Shown here one piece after another: positions 27,313 through 35,344 of a DNA stretch of 64,000 nucleotides. This DNA is from JAATGI01 sp036510675 (GTDB lineage Bacteria > Pseudomonadota > Alphaproteobacteria > ATCC43930 > CGMCC-115725), in the NCBI GenBank assembly GCA_036510675.1, contig DATCDN010000001.1, forward strand, positions 11,855 to 75,854, read 5' to 3'. Within the stretch, counting starts at the first letter, position 1. Each line of letters opens with the position of its first letter. A program made the translations under genes and the position numbers. The notes under the pieces are model-generated. The model was not told the origin of the DNA. It worked only from the letters and a program-made list of their open reading frames with translations, and searched no databases.

Positions 27313-27628
27313 TGTGGTCACCGTCGCAATGGCCGGCGATTACGGCAAACCGCGTCCCGCGATCATTGTCCAAACCGACGCAATGCCGGAACGTCACGCT
27401 TCCGTTGTGATATGTCCGATGACCTCTAATATCGAGACGGTGGCCGATTTTCGGCTGACGATCGAGCCCACCTCGGAGAACGGTCTGCGGGTCCGGTCAC
27501 ACATCATGGCCGACAAGCCAACCACGGTCCGCCGGGAACGGATCGGCCGGCGGATCGGCTATCTGACATCGGAAGACATGTCGCGGGTCAACATCGCCCT
27601 CGCCTTCGTCATGGGCATCGCCGACTAA
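27299..27628 (+). CDS. MazF/PemK-like mRNA interferase toxin
   Basis: 109 aa from the ATG at 27299 (MKRGDVVTVAMAGDYGKPRPAIIVQTD), the standard opening of the PemK/MazF fold: RGDVV strand, then GKPRPAIIVQ. SVVICPMTSN matches the conserved second strand. Family members cut single-stranded RNA at short sequence-specific sites. The RNA target cannot be predicted here. Length is normal and no damage is visible, so the module is probably active. Confidence 0.88.
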   Translation: MKRGDVVTVAMAGDYGKPRPAIIVQTDAMPERHASVVICPMTSNIETVADFRLTIEPTSENGLRVRSHIMADKPTTVRRERIGRRIGYLTSEDMSRVNIALAFVMGIAD

Positions 27629-27635
27629 TCGCCAC

Positions 27636-28055
27636 CTAATCCAGGGTGAAATACACCGCCTCGGGATTGCGCGACGCCTTGATGTCGTCGGGCTTCACCG
27701 CATCGGTATAGGTGTTGCCGAAGCTGGTCCGGATATAGTTCACCACCGCCGCGACCTGCGCGTCGCTGAGAAAGCCGCCGAAGCCTGGCATCGCCTTTTG
27801 CCCATAGAGAATGAGAAAGACCGGATAGCCGGCCGCGGCGAGATTCTGGTCATGCGCCAGCGCGGGATAGGCGCCGGCGCCGATCGCGCCCTTGGCGTCC
27901 GGCATGTGGCAGCCCTGGCAGATCGCGGCGTATAGGCTCTTGCCGTCCTGTTGCGGAAAGGTATTCGCCCCGACGACGCCCGCCGAATCCGCGAATGCGG
28001 TGCCGGCCGTCATCGTCAGCATCGCGGCCCCGGCAAGGGTTCCAAGCAATTTCAT
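27636..28055 (-). CDS. Periplasmic c-type cytochrome paired with amine oxidase
   Basis: 139 aa from the ATG at 28055 (good GGGGAGA site upstream). Sec signal peptide MKLLGTLAGAAMLTMTAGTAFA. One heme c site in AAICQGCHMPDA and a probable axial Met in KAMPGFGGFLSD, so a mono-heme class I cytochrome. It begins 23 bases after the exported flavin amine oxidase gene. By analogy with NicA2-CycN, where a cytochrome c accepts electrons from a flavin amine oxidase-fold dehydrogenase, it is the likely electron acceptor of its neighbour. Confidence 0.85.
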   Translation of the reverse strand: MKLLGTLAGAAMLTMTAGTAFADSAGVVGANTFPQQDGKSLYAAICQGCHMPDAKGAIGAGAYPALAHDQNLAAAGYPVFLILYGQKAMPGFGGFLSDAQVAAVVNYIRTSFGNTYTDAVKPDDIKASRNPEAVYFTLD

Positions 28056-28078
28056 CGCGTCTCTCCCCTGGGCCAGCA

Positions 28079-29674
28079 TCAGCCGGCGACCACGCGTTTG
28101 TGCAGCCGATCGATGGCGTCGAGCGATGACAGGATCGCCCCTTCCTGCCACGCATTGACGTAGGAGCAATGCTCGCCGGCGAGCACCGTCCGGCCGTCGA
28201 TGGCACAGAGATTCTTGTAGTGATCCTTGCGGGTGTCGTCTTTCCACATGCCATAGCATCCGAGCGTCCAGGGCACGCGATGCCACGCCACCGCGACGCC
28301 ATTGTCGAACTCGCTGGTCATCTGCGGATGAATTTGAGCGCCATAGGCGAGCGCGCGCTTGACCCGTTCCGCCGGCGGCATCGCGGTGAACTCCACGGCC
28401 GACACGCCGAACATATAGGCGCCGAGCAGCACACCCTTTCCCGGCTTCAAATAATCCGTGCTGGGATAGGAGATCTGGCCGATCGGCAGATCGGTGAAGC
28501 TGATGCCGCCATAAATCGCCTCGTCATCTTCCCAGAAGCGGCGCTTGAACTGCAGCCCGACCTTGATCGCCGGGGCGTAGGGCACGGCGTTGATCGCATC
28601 CTGCATCTTGGAAGAGAAATTGCTTTTGACCTGGCTCAGCACCGACAGTGGGATGGTGCAGACACACCAATCGGCCTTGACCTGCTGGGGCGCGCCGCCC
28701 GCGACGGAATCGACATAGGTGACGGTGACGCCGCCCTGGTTCTGCGCGATCTCCGTGACCTTGCAATTGAATTTGATGAGGTCGGACGTTTCGCGCGCGA
28801 ATGCCTTGGCGATCATGTCCATGCCGCCGATCGGCTGAAACAGCGTCTGCTCATATTCATAGCTCAGCGGAAAATTCACATATTTCCACAGGCCTGAGCG
28901 CAGAATGTCGTCGCGCGAGATCGGCGTCGATGGCACCGGCGCGCCGTCGGGGCCGCCGCCGACATCCTTGTCCCAGCCGCGCATCTCGGACGCCGTCTGC
29001 CCAGCATATTTATAATTCTTGTCGAGCGCGCCCCAATGGCGCATCGCCTCCAGCAGGATTTCGCGATCTTCCTTGGTCACCGCCTGGTCGAGCTTATGCT
29101 CATTGGTCGCCTTGGCGAGCAGTTCCGCGACGTAGCCGTTGAAGTCCGACATGATGTGGCGGAACCGCTGGGGCTTGCCGCCGAAGGCCTTGCTGTTGTG
29201 CAACAGGGAATTGCCGTTCAGCTCGACGAAGGGTTGCAGCGTGACACCCAGCCGCTTGCAGTAATCCAACAGCGCGCGGTGATGATAGGGAATGCGCCAC
29301 GGACCGGGATTGATGTAGAGGCCGGGGTCGAAGTCGCAATGCTGGGTGGCGCCGCCAAGCTCGGTATAGGTATCGCCGCCCCGCAAGGTCCAGGACCGGC
29401 CGCCGGCGCGATTATTGTATTCGAGGACCTGAACCTTATAGCCGGCCTTGCGCAGCTCCATCGCCGCCGTCATGCCGGCGAGCCCGGCGCCCAGGATCAC
29501 CACCGAGGCGCCTTTCGGACTGCCCTCCAGTTTGATCGGCCCGGTATAGTCGGACTCCGCCGCGTGACCGAGGCTGGTCATCGCCTGATACATCACCGCC
29601 GTGCTGGTCGCGGTGCCAATCATCGTCAGCAGCGCACGGCGGCTGAAATTATTACCGATTTCGGCGTCTGACAT
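28079..29674 (-). CDS. Tat-exported flavin monoamine oxidase/dehydrogenase
   Basis: 531 aa from the ATG at 29674. The N-terminal NNFSRRALLTMIGTATST, followed by a hydrophobic stretch and GHAAE, is a twin-arginine signal, so the enzyme folds with FAD in the cytoplasm and acts in the periplasm. FAD-binding GxGxxG is in VVILGAGLAGMTAAMELRKAG, followed by LEYNNRAGGRSWTLRGG, the amine-oxidase signature. The C-terminal FAD loop is HCSYVNAWQEGAILSS. It oxidises an unknown amine or amino acid. The adjacent cytochrome c gene suggests it is a dehydrogenase feeding the respiratory chain rather than an H2O2-producing oxidase. L-amino acid oxidase is another possibility. Confidence 0.87.
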   Translation of the reverse strand: MSDAEIGNNFSRRALLTMIGTATSTAVMYQAMTSLGHAAESDYTGPIKLEGSPKGASVVILGAGLAGMTAAMELRKAGYKVQVLEYNNRAGGRSWTLRGGDTYTELGGATQHCDFDPGLYINPGPWRIPYHHRALLDYCKRLGVTLQPFVELNGNSLLHNSKAFGGKPQRFRHIMSDFNGYVAELLAKATNEHKLDQAVTKEDREILLEAMRHWGALDKNYKYAGQTASEMRGWDKDVGGGPDGAPVPSTPISRDDILRSGLWKYVNFPLSYEYEQTLFQPIGGMDMIAKAFARETSDLIKFNCKVTEIAQNQGGVTVTYVDSVAGGAPQQVKADWCVCTIPLSVLSQVKSNFSSKMQDAINAVPYAPAIKVGLQFKRRFWEDDEAIYGGISFTDLPIGQISYPSTDYLKPGKGVLLGAYMFGVSAVEFTAMPPAERVKRALAYGAQIHPQMTSEFDNGVAVAWHRVPWTLGCYGMWKDDTRKDHYKNLCAIDGRTVLAGEHCSYVNAWQEGAILSSLDAIDRLHKRVVAG

Positions 29675-29849
29675 TGTTGCGGCCCCCCTGCCGAAATTTG
29701 CGCTCAACCCCTGAGGTGTGAATCTATCGGCATTCATCACGAGAAGCCACGACGAATTGCGGATGCGGCGGCACCACAAGCGATTGCATTGCCGTGGCCG
29801 GATCAGCCTGATCCAGAACGCTCGGCGGCCGGCGGCACCGGTTGACTTA

Positions 29850-29881
29850 TTGACACCATATGGCACATGGGACCATATACA
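29850..29881 (+). promoter_or_regulatory. Promoter region of TumE-like gene with ACCATAT direct repeats
   Basis: TTGACA (29850-29855) followed by AT-rich CATATA/TATACA (29874-29881), with a suboptimal spacer of 18-20 bases. ACCATAT occurs at 29855-29861 and again at 29872-29878, 17 bases apart; the first copy is part of the palindrome CCATATGG. These are candidate sites for the HTH antitoxin. No Shine-Dalgarno separates this from the ATG at 29889, so the message may be leaderless. Confidence 0.45.
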
Positions 29882-29888
29882 TCTCCCG

Positions 29889-30176
29889 ATGGACGCCGAA
29901 CTCCTGTTCAGCCAGCGCATCGATTACGATGACGGTGCTATCGTGGAAATGGTGATTTGGCGGGTACCGTCGCCGGTTCCGCCATCCAAACACGATCTGA
30001 AATATTCGCTGTTTTACGGCAGTGCCGGCGGCAGAGAGGTCGGTTACGACAATGAGCGCGGCAAAGGAGACCATCGCCATTTCGGCGGGACTGAAACACT
30101 CTATCGGTTCACCACGGTTGAACAATTGTTGCTGGATTTCTGGTCGGATGTGCACGCGTTACGAGGTGGCAAATGA
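29889..30176 (+). CDS. TumE-like toxin (DUF6516)
   Basis: 95 aa from the ATG at 29889 (MDAELLFSQRIDYDDGAIVEMVIWRVP). The text IVEMVIWRVPSPVPPSKH and GYDNERGKGDHRHFGG is the hallmark of the DUF6516/TumE family, annotated as toxins of TumE-TumA toxin-antitoxin systems. Conserved His/Asp/Arg in NERGKGDHRH are candidate active-site residues. It overlaps the HTH partner gene by four bases (ATGA). The frame is open upstream, but homologues begin at this Met. Confidence 0.8.
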   Translation: MDAELLFSQRIDYDDGAIVEMVIWRVPSPVPPSKHDLKYSLFYGSAGGREVGYDNERGKGDHRHFGGTETLYRFTTVEQLLLDFWSDVHALRGGK

Positions 30177-30523
30177 GCAAAGTTAGAATCTCCGTCGGCG
30201 GCGACCTCGAAAAGGAAGCGACGCGCAATTTCATTGGCGCTTGGCATCGCGCCAAACGAGGCCAGCAATTCCGCGAACATCATCTTTTCTTCGAAAGCTG
30301 GGACACGCTGGCCCGCGTACTGACGGGGAAGCGCATGGACCTGCTGCGGTACGTCCGTCGCCATAAAGTCTCCAGCGTCCGCGCGCTCGCCAAAGCGTTG
30401 GGCCGCGATTACAGCAACGTCCATGCTGATGTTCATGCCTTGATAAAGGCCGGGCTGCTCGACAACGGTGCCGACGGCCTGCGTGCCGATTACGACGCGA
30501 TCGAAACCAAGATCGCAATCTAA
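30173..30523 (+). CDS. TumA-like winged-HTH antitoxin
   Basis: 116 aa. The central helix-turn-helix at about 55-95 (DLLRYVRRHKVSSVRALAKALGRDYSNVHADVHAL) has MarR/ArsR-like spacing and is followed by a short wing (AGLLDNGADGLRADYD). This is the HVO_A0114-type regulator found beside DUF6516 toxins. It starts inside the toxin stop. Toxin-first order fits TumE-TumA. It probably represses the pair by binding the ACCATAT repeats upstream. Confidence 0.8.
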   Translation: MSKVRISVGGDLEKEATRNFIGAWHRAKRGQQFREHHLFFESWDTLARVLTGKRMDLLRYVRRHKVSSVRALAKALGRDYSNVHADVHALIKAGLLDNGADGLRADYDAIETKIAI

Positions 30524-30556
30524 AATGCATTGCGGCATGATCCGTCTCTGGGGGCG

Positions 30557-31491
30557 ATGGTGGCGATACCAGATTACGCAACGCTGATGCTTCCGTTACT
30601 GAAGATCGCCGGCGACGGCCAGGAACACCGCGTAGGTGACGTGATTGGTCAACTGGTGAACACCTTTTCATTAACAGAGCCGAACGGAGCCAGTTACTAC
30701 CCAGCGGGACGCAAGCGGCGTTCTCGAATCGAGTTCATTGGGCGAGAAGTTATCTAGTCCAAGCTGGATTATTGGAGGCCACGAGGCGCGCGCACTTTAG
30801 AATTACCGAAAGGGGTCGTAAGGCTCTCTCCGAACAGCTCAGTCGCATAGACAGCGATTATCTGTCCAGGTTCGACGAGTTCATGGAATTCCGAGAACGC
30901 AACCGGCCGTCGCGGAATACCACGCCCGTCCAAAGTCTCGTCGTAGCCGCGGCACCACCATCGACGCAAACGCCTGACGAAGTTCTCCGGGACACTGTCG
31001 GGCAAATCGAGACTGCGCTCAGCAGGGAACTCTTGGACAGAATTCTTGCGGCTCCTCCAGCATTCTTTGAAAAATTGGTCGTCGCGCTGCTGCTTTCGAT
31101 GGGCTATGGCGGATCCCGCCAAGACGCAGGGCAGATTGTCGGAGGGTCCGGAGATGGCGGCATCGACGGAATCATCGATCAGGACGCCTTGGGACTTGAC
31201 CGTGTTTACATACAAGCAAAGCGGTATGCTGCCGATAGTGGCGTCAGTGAACCTGAAATTCGAGCGTTCAGCGGAAGTCTGGGCGCGGCAAAGGCCAACA
31301 AAGGAATATTCGTTACGACATCATATTTTACCCAGCCGGCACAAGGCTTTGCCGAACGACATCCCTTTAGGATCGTGCTTATCGACGGCAAGCAACTAAC
31401 AGCGTTGATGATCCGCCACAATGTAGGCGCAAGGATTGATGAAACACTCTATCTGAAGAAGATAGACGAAGATTTCTTCCCTGACGAATAG
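30557..31491 (+). pseudogene. mrr: Mrr-type restriction endonuclease, single-base frameshift
   Basis: The N-terminal winged helix of Mrr (VAIPDYATLMLPLLKIAGDG) is read from 30557 in one frame up to GGAGCC at 30691. From 30694 the next frame gives LLPSGTQAAFSNRVHWARS and continues through GLLEATRRAHFRITERGRKAL into the PD-(D/E)xK catalytic domain (GSGDGGIDGIIDQDALGLDR, then YIQAKRY). One base is missing at about 30689-30693. Rejoined, the protein would be about 311 aa, the normal Mrr length (E. coli 304). As written, translation stops at 30757. Mrr cuts modified DNA. The catalytic half is otherwise perfect, so the lesion is recent or a sequencing error; programmed frameshifting is less likely. 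Confidence 0.85.
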
Positions 31492-31596
31492 CACACTCCA
31501 TATTCGTCCCCCCCCGACGCACCCACACGGCGGTATCGTGGAACACCGCGCCGCCATTGGTTCGGCCGGAGGGGATAATATCGAGCGGCACCGGGG

Positions 31597-32313
31597 TTAA
31601 CCGCCGGCCCGATCGGGGCGCAGAATCCGCACCGCGCCATCGGAATCCCCGACCAGCACCTCGGCGGCGAGGCCGACGAACAGGCCGCTCTCGATTACCC
31701 CGACCGTGGCGTCGAGCCGCGCCTGCAGGTCCGCCGGATCGCGGATCGGCGCGAAGCCGACGCAATCATAGAGGATGTTGCCGCCATCGGTGATGAAGGC
31801 GGCGCCCGCCGCGTCGCGCCGCAGCACCGGCTTGCCGCCCAGCTCGCCAAGCCGTCGTGCCGTCACCTCGTGGCCATAGGACACTACTTCGACCGGCACC
31901 GGGGCGATTTGGCCGAGGCGCTCGACCTCTTTGCTGGTGTCGGCGATGATGACGAGACGTTGCGCCGCGCTCGCGACGATCTTTTCCCGCAGCAGCGCGC
32001 CGCCCAGCCCCTTGATCAGCGCCAGCGACCCACGCTCGATCTCGTCGGCGCCGTCGATGGCGAGGTCGATCCGCACCTCGGCGGTAAGATCGATCAGTGG
32101 GATGCCGAGCCGGACCGCATTGGCCGCCGTGCGGTGCGAGGTTGGCACGCCGGTTATCCGCAAGCCCTCGGCGCGAACCCGGCGCGCCAGCGCCTCGAGC
32201 CACAGGGCGGCGGTGGTACCGGTGCCGAGGCCCAGCACCATGCCGTCCCGCACCAGGGCCGCGGCGGCTTCGGCGGCGGCGCGCTTCGCGGCGTCCTGCG
32301 GCTGGTTCGACAT
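31597..32313 (-). CDS. rpiA: Ribose-5-phosphate isomerase A
   Basis: 238 aa from the ATG at 32313 (MSNQPQDAAKRAAAEAAAALV); the ATG at 32331 is an alternative. It carries VLGLGTGTTAALWLEALA, the active-site loop DGADEIERGSLALIKGLGGALLREKIVA and the conserved GNILYDC. It interconverts ribose-5-P and ribulose-5-P. It is the last gene of the pentose phosphate run, 31 bases after the ROK kinase gene. Convergent with mrr. Confidence 0.95.
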   Translation of the reverse strand: MSNQPQDAAKRAAAEAAAALVRDGMVLGLGTGTTAALWLEALARRVRAEGLRITGVPTSHRTAANAVRLGIPLIDLTAEVRIDLAIDGADEIERGSLALIKGLGGALLREKIVASAAQRLVIIADTSKEVERLGQIAPVPVEVVSYGHEVTARRLGELGGKPVLRRDAAGAAFITDGGNILYDCVGFAPIRDPADLQARLDATVGVIESGLFVGLAAEVLVGDSDGAVRILRPDRAGG

Positions 32314-32344
32314 CGGCCTGTCGTAGGCCAAGGAGGGCGGCTAT

Positions 32345-33076
32345 TCAACCCTGGCCGGGCAAATCCCGCCACAGGGCAGCCCCGCCCTCGATGCCGGCAT
32401 CGTTCGACACCAGCGTGATGCTGGCCGGCAACTCGCCGCTGACATGGGTGGAATTGCCGCCGCCGATGAACAGATGCTCATAGTGCAGCAGCGAGAACAG
32501 AATATCGATGGTCTTCTGTACCCGCCTGTTCCAACGCTCCGCGCCGATCTTCTTCAGGGCCTTGTCGCCGATATAGTCATTATAGGTCTTCTTCTTATGC
32601 AGTGGATGTTGCGCCAGTTCGAGATGCGGCATCAGATCGCCGTCGCGGAACAGGCCCGTGCCCGCCCCGGTGCCGAGCGTCAGCACCAGCTCCAGCCCCT
32701 GCCCCGCGATGACGAACAGCCCTTGCATCTCGGCATCGTTGATCAGCTTCGCCGGCGCGCCATGGAGCCGCCGCGACAATTCCGCCGCCAGCGGAAAATC
32801 GGCCCATTGCGGCGTGCCGTAATGCGGCGCCGTCAGCACGCGATTGTCGCGCACCACACCGGGAAAGCCGATCGAGATGCGATCATAGGGCGGCAGCGGC
32901 CGCGCCAGCGCCACCAGTGCGTCGATCATCACCGCCGGGGGACACGGGTACGGCGTATCGATGCGCTGCGTTTCGGCCAGCAGATGGCCGCCGCCATCCA
33001 CCACGCCGGCCTTGAGGTGGGTCCCGCCGATATCGATACCGAGGATGCCGGGCGCGGCGTCGGCACCGCGGCTCAC
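32345..33076 (-). CDS. ROK-family (polyphosphate-type) glucokinase
   Basis: 243 aa from a GTG at 33076 that overlaps the pgl stop (GTGA). The phosphate-1 motif is ILGIDIGGTHLKAGVVD, the catalytic Asp is in LINDAEMQG and the phosphate-2 loop in LTLGTGAGTGLFRDG. The stretch HPLHKKKTYNDYIGDKALKKIG corresponds to the segment characteristic of polyphosphate glucokinases (usually HHPFRKGKTYEE...). The zinc-binding Cys cluster of many ROK repressors is absent. Its location after pgl makes glucose the obvious substrate. Whether it uses polyphosphate, ATP or both cannot be read. Confidence 0.85.
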   Translation of the reverse strand: MSRGADAAPGILGIDIGGTHLKAGVVDGGGHLLAETQRIDTPYPCPPAVMIDALVALARPLPPYDRISIGFPGVVRDNRVLTAPHYGTPQWADFPLAAELSRRLHGAPAKLINDAEMQGLFVIAGQGLELVLTLGTGAGTGLFRDGDLMPHLELAQHPLHKKKTYNDYIGDKALKKIGAERWNRRVQKTIDILFSLLHYEHLFIGGGNSTHVSGELPASITLVSNDAGIEGGAALWRDLPGQG

Positions 33077-33789
33077 TTGTGATAGAGCGGACCGGCGGCG
33101 GCGCGATCGAGAAACCATAGCACCTTGCCCTCCGATTGGACGCGCGCCGCCGGCAGCGCCGTGCGGCCCGCCAGCGCATCCATCACCGCGCCGCTCTTAT
33201 CGACGCCGGCGACCAGAAAGGCGACGATCCGGCTGCTGGCGATCGCCGGCAGGGTCAACGTGATCCGCGCCTGAGGCCGGCCGTTATCGACCGCGGCGAC
33301 CCACCGTTCATGCTCGTCCAGCAACGGCGATTCGGGCAACAGCGACGCGGTGTGGCCGTCGGCGCCCATCCCCAATAGCACCACATCGAACAGCGGCCGC
33401 GTCTCATCCTGCGCCTTCACGGTCCGCAACAGCGCGTCGTAGCGCGCCGCCGCGTCTTCAGGCGTGCCGGTCACCGGCATCGGGTGAACATGCTCGACCG
33501 GCAGCGGCGCGTCGCGCAGCAGGGTCGCGAGGCTCATGCCGAAATTGCTGTCGCGGTCGGTATAGGGGACGAACCGCTCATCGCCCCAGAATAATTGCAG
33601 CCGCTGCCACGGCACGCGGGCGTTCAGCGGCGCCGACGCCAGCAGCTCATAGAGCAGGCGCGGCGTATTGCCGCCCGCCAGCGCCACGCGAAAATCGCCG
33701 GACGAGCCGTTCATTTCCGACAGGAGCCATTCCGCGACCGACTCGGCCTGGCGCTTCGGCGTGGCGAAAATCTCGATGCGTCCGGTCAT
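33073..33789 (-). CDS. pgl: 6-phosphogluconolactonase
   Basis: 238 aa from the ATG at 33789 (MTGRIEIFATPKRQAESVAEWLL). It carries the DevB/Pgl signatures VALAGGNTPRLLYELLA, QLFWGDERFVPYTDRDSNFGM and LLGMGADGHTASLLPESPLL. It hydrolyses 6-phosphogluconolactone between Zwf and Gnd. It starts 7 bases after the zwf stop. Confidence 0.95.
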   Translation of the reverse strand: MTGRIEIFATPKRQAESVAEWLLSEMNGSSGDFRVALAGGNTPRLLYELLASAPLNARVPWQRLQLFWGDERFVPYTDRDSNFGMSLATLLRDAPLPVEHVHPMPVTGTPEDAAARYDALLRTVKAQDETRPLFDVVLLGMGADGHTASLLPESPLLDEHERWVAAVDNGRPQARITLTLPAIASSRIVAFLVAGVDKSGAVMDALAGRTALPAARVQSEGKVLWFLDRAAAGPLYHK

Positions 33790-33796
33790 GGCCCGG

Positions 33797-35344
33797 TCAT
33801 GGTCCGATCTTGCGCCAAGCGCGGCCGTCGCGGCGGAGCATGGCGTCGGCCTCGTCCGGCCCGGAACTGCCGGACGCATAGTCTGGGAAGCCCGGCTTCT
33901 TGGTGACGTCCCAGGCATCGAGCACCGGCTGCACCACGCGCCACGCCGCCTCGACCTGGTCGGCGCGCTGAAACAGCGTGGCATCGCCGATCAGACAATC
34001 GTAGATCAGCGTCTCATACCCGACCGCCGGCGTCTGGCGGAACCAGTCGCCGTATTTGAAATCCATCGAGACGTTTTCCAGCACCACCCGCGGGCCAGGC
34101 ACCTTGGTATTGAACCGCAGGCGGATGCCTTCATTGGGCTGAATTTGCAGGATCAGCCAGTTGTCGCCCAGCCGATCGACCGGGGTCTCGCGAAACAGCT
34201 CATAGGGCGCATCCTTGAAGCGGATCGCGATCTCGGTCCAGCGCCGCGCCAATCGCTTGCCAGTGCGCAGATAGAACGGCACCCCCGCCCAGCGCCAATT
34301 GTCGATGGTGAGGCGCAGCGCGGTGAAGGTCTCGGTATTGGAATCGCGCGCGACGCCCGACTCCTCGCGATAGGCGGGCACCGATTTGCCGTCCACCGTG
34401 CCGGCGCCATACTGGCCGCGCACCGCGTCGCTGCGCGACAGGGTGCGCACCGCGGCGAACAGCTCGGCGCGCTTATCGCGCACCGCGTTGGCATCGAACG
34501 AGATCGGCGGCTCCATTGCGGTCATGGCCAGCAGTTGAAAGAGATGGTTCGGCACCATGTCGCGCAACGCGCCGGTCGGCTCATAGAAGCGCGCGCGGGT
34601 CTCGACGCCGACGGTCTCGGCGACGGTGATCTGCACATGGTCGATGCGGTCGCGATTCCACACCGGCTCGAACAGACCATTGGCGAAGCGCAGCGCCATG
34701 ATGTTCTGCACGGTCTCCTTCCCTAGGAAGTGATCGATGCGATAGATCTGATTCTCGTGCAGCGTCTTAAGCACCTGGGCGTTGAGCGCGACCGCCGACG
34801 CGAAATCATGGCCGAACGGCTTTTCGATGATGACGCGCCGCCACGCCTCGCCCTGTTCCTTCACCAGCCCGGCGGCGCCCAGCCGATCCACGATGGCGCC
34901 GAAGAACCGCTCCGCCACCGCGAGATAGAACAGCACCCGGCCGCCGAACGATTCCTTGCGGTCCAGTTCCTCGATGACGGTGCCGATGCGCTTATAGGTA
35001 TCGGGCGACAGGAAATCGCCGGTGACATAGCTCATCGTTCCGGCAAGCCGATTCCAGGTCGGCTCGTCGATGGCGGCCGCTTCGAACTCGCCGCCCTTCT
35101 GCTTGGTCGCCGCTTCGACGAAATCATGCAGCCCGTCGCGCCATTCCTCGGACGTGCGCTCGTTGTGATCGACGCCGATCACCGCGAATTTTTCCGGCAG
35201 CAGGCCGCTCTTGGTCAGATTGTAGAGCGCCGGCACGATCAGGCGCTTGGTCAGGTCGCCGACAGCGCCGAAGATCACCAGCGCGAAGGACGGCGCTGGC
35301 GTCGCCGGGCGATGGGCGGCATCGTGATTTTCCGGCCCGCTCAT
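33797..35344 (-). CDS. zwf: Glucose-6-phosphate 1-dehydrogenase
   Basis: 515 aa. NADP motif FVIFGAVGDLTKRLIVPALYNL near the N-terminus, the active-site signature RIDHFLGKETVQNIMALRFAN and the coenzyme/structural text KPFGHDFASA. Normal length. First oxidative step of the pentose phosphate/Entner-Doudoroff routes. The ATG overlaps the gnd stop (ATGA). Confidence 0.96.
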   Translation of the reverse strand: MSGPENHDAAHRPATPAPSFALVIFGAVGDLTKRLIVPALYNLTKSGLLPEKFAVIGVDHNERTSEEWRDGLHDFVEAATKQKGGEFEAAAIDEPTWNRLAGTMSYVTGDFLSPDTYKRIGTVIEELDRKESFGGRVLFYLAVAERFFGAIVDRLGAAGLVKEQGEAWRRVIIEKPFGHDFASAVALNAQVLKTLHENQIYRIDHFLGKETVQNIMALRFANGLFEPVWNRDRIDHVQITVAETVGVETRARFYEPTGALRDMVPNHLFQLLAMTAMEPPISFDANAVRDKRAELFAAVRTLSRSDAVRGQYGAGTVDGKSVPAYREESGVARDSNTETFTALRLTIDNWRWAGVPFYLRTGKRLARRWTEIAIRFKDAPYELFRETPVDRLGDNWLILQIQPNEGIRLRFNTKVPGPRVVLENVSMDFKYGDWFRQTPAVGYETLIYDCLIGDATLFQRADQVEAAWRVVQPVLDAWDVTKKPGFPDYASGSSGPDEADAMLRRDGRAWRKIGP

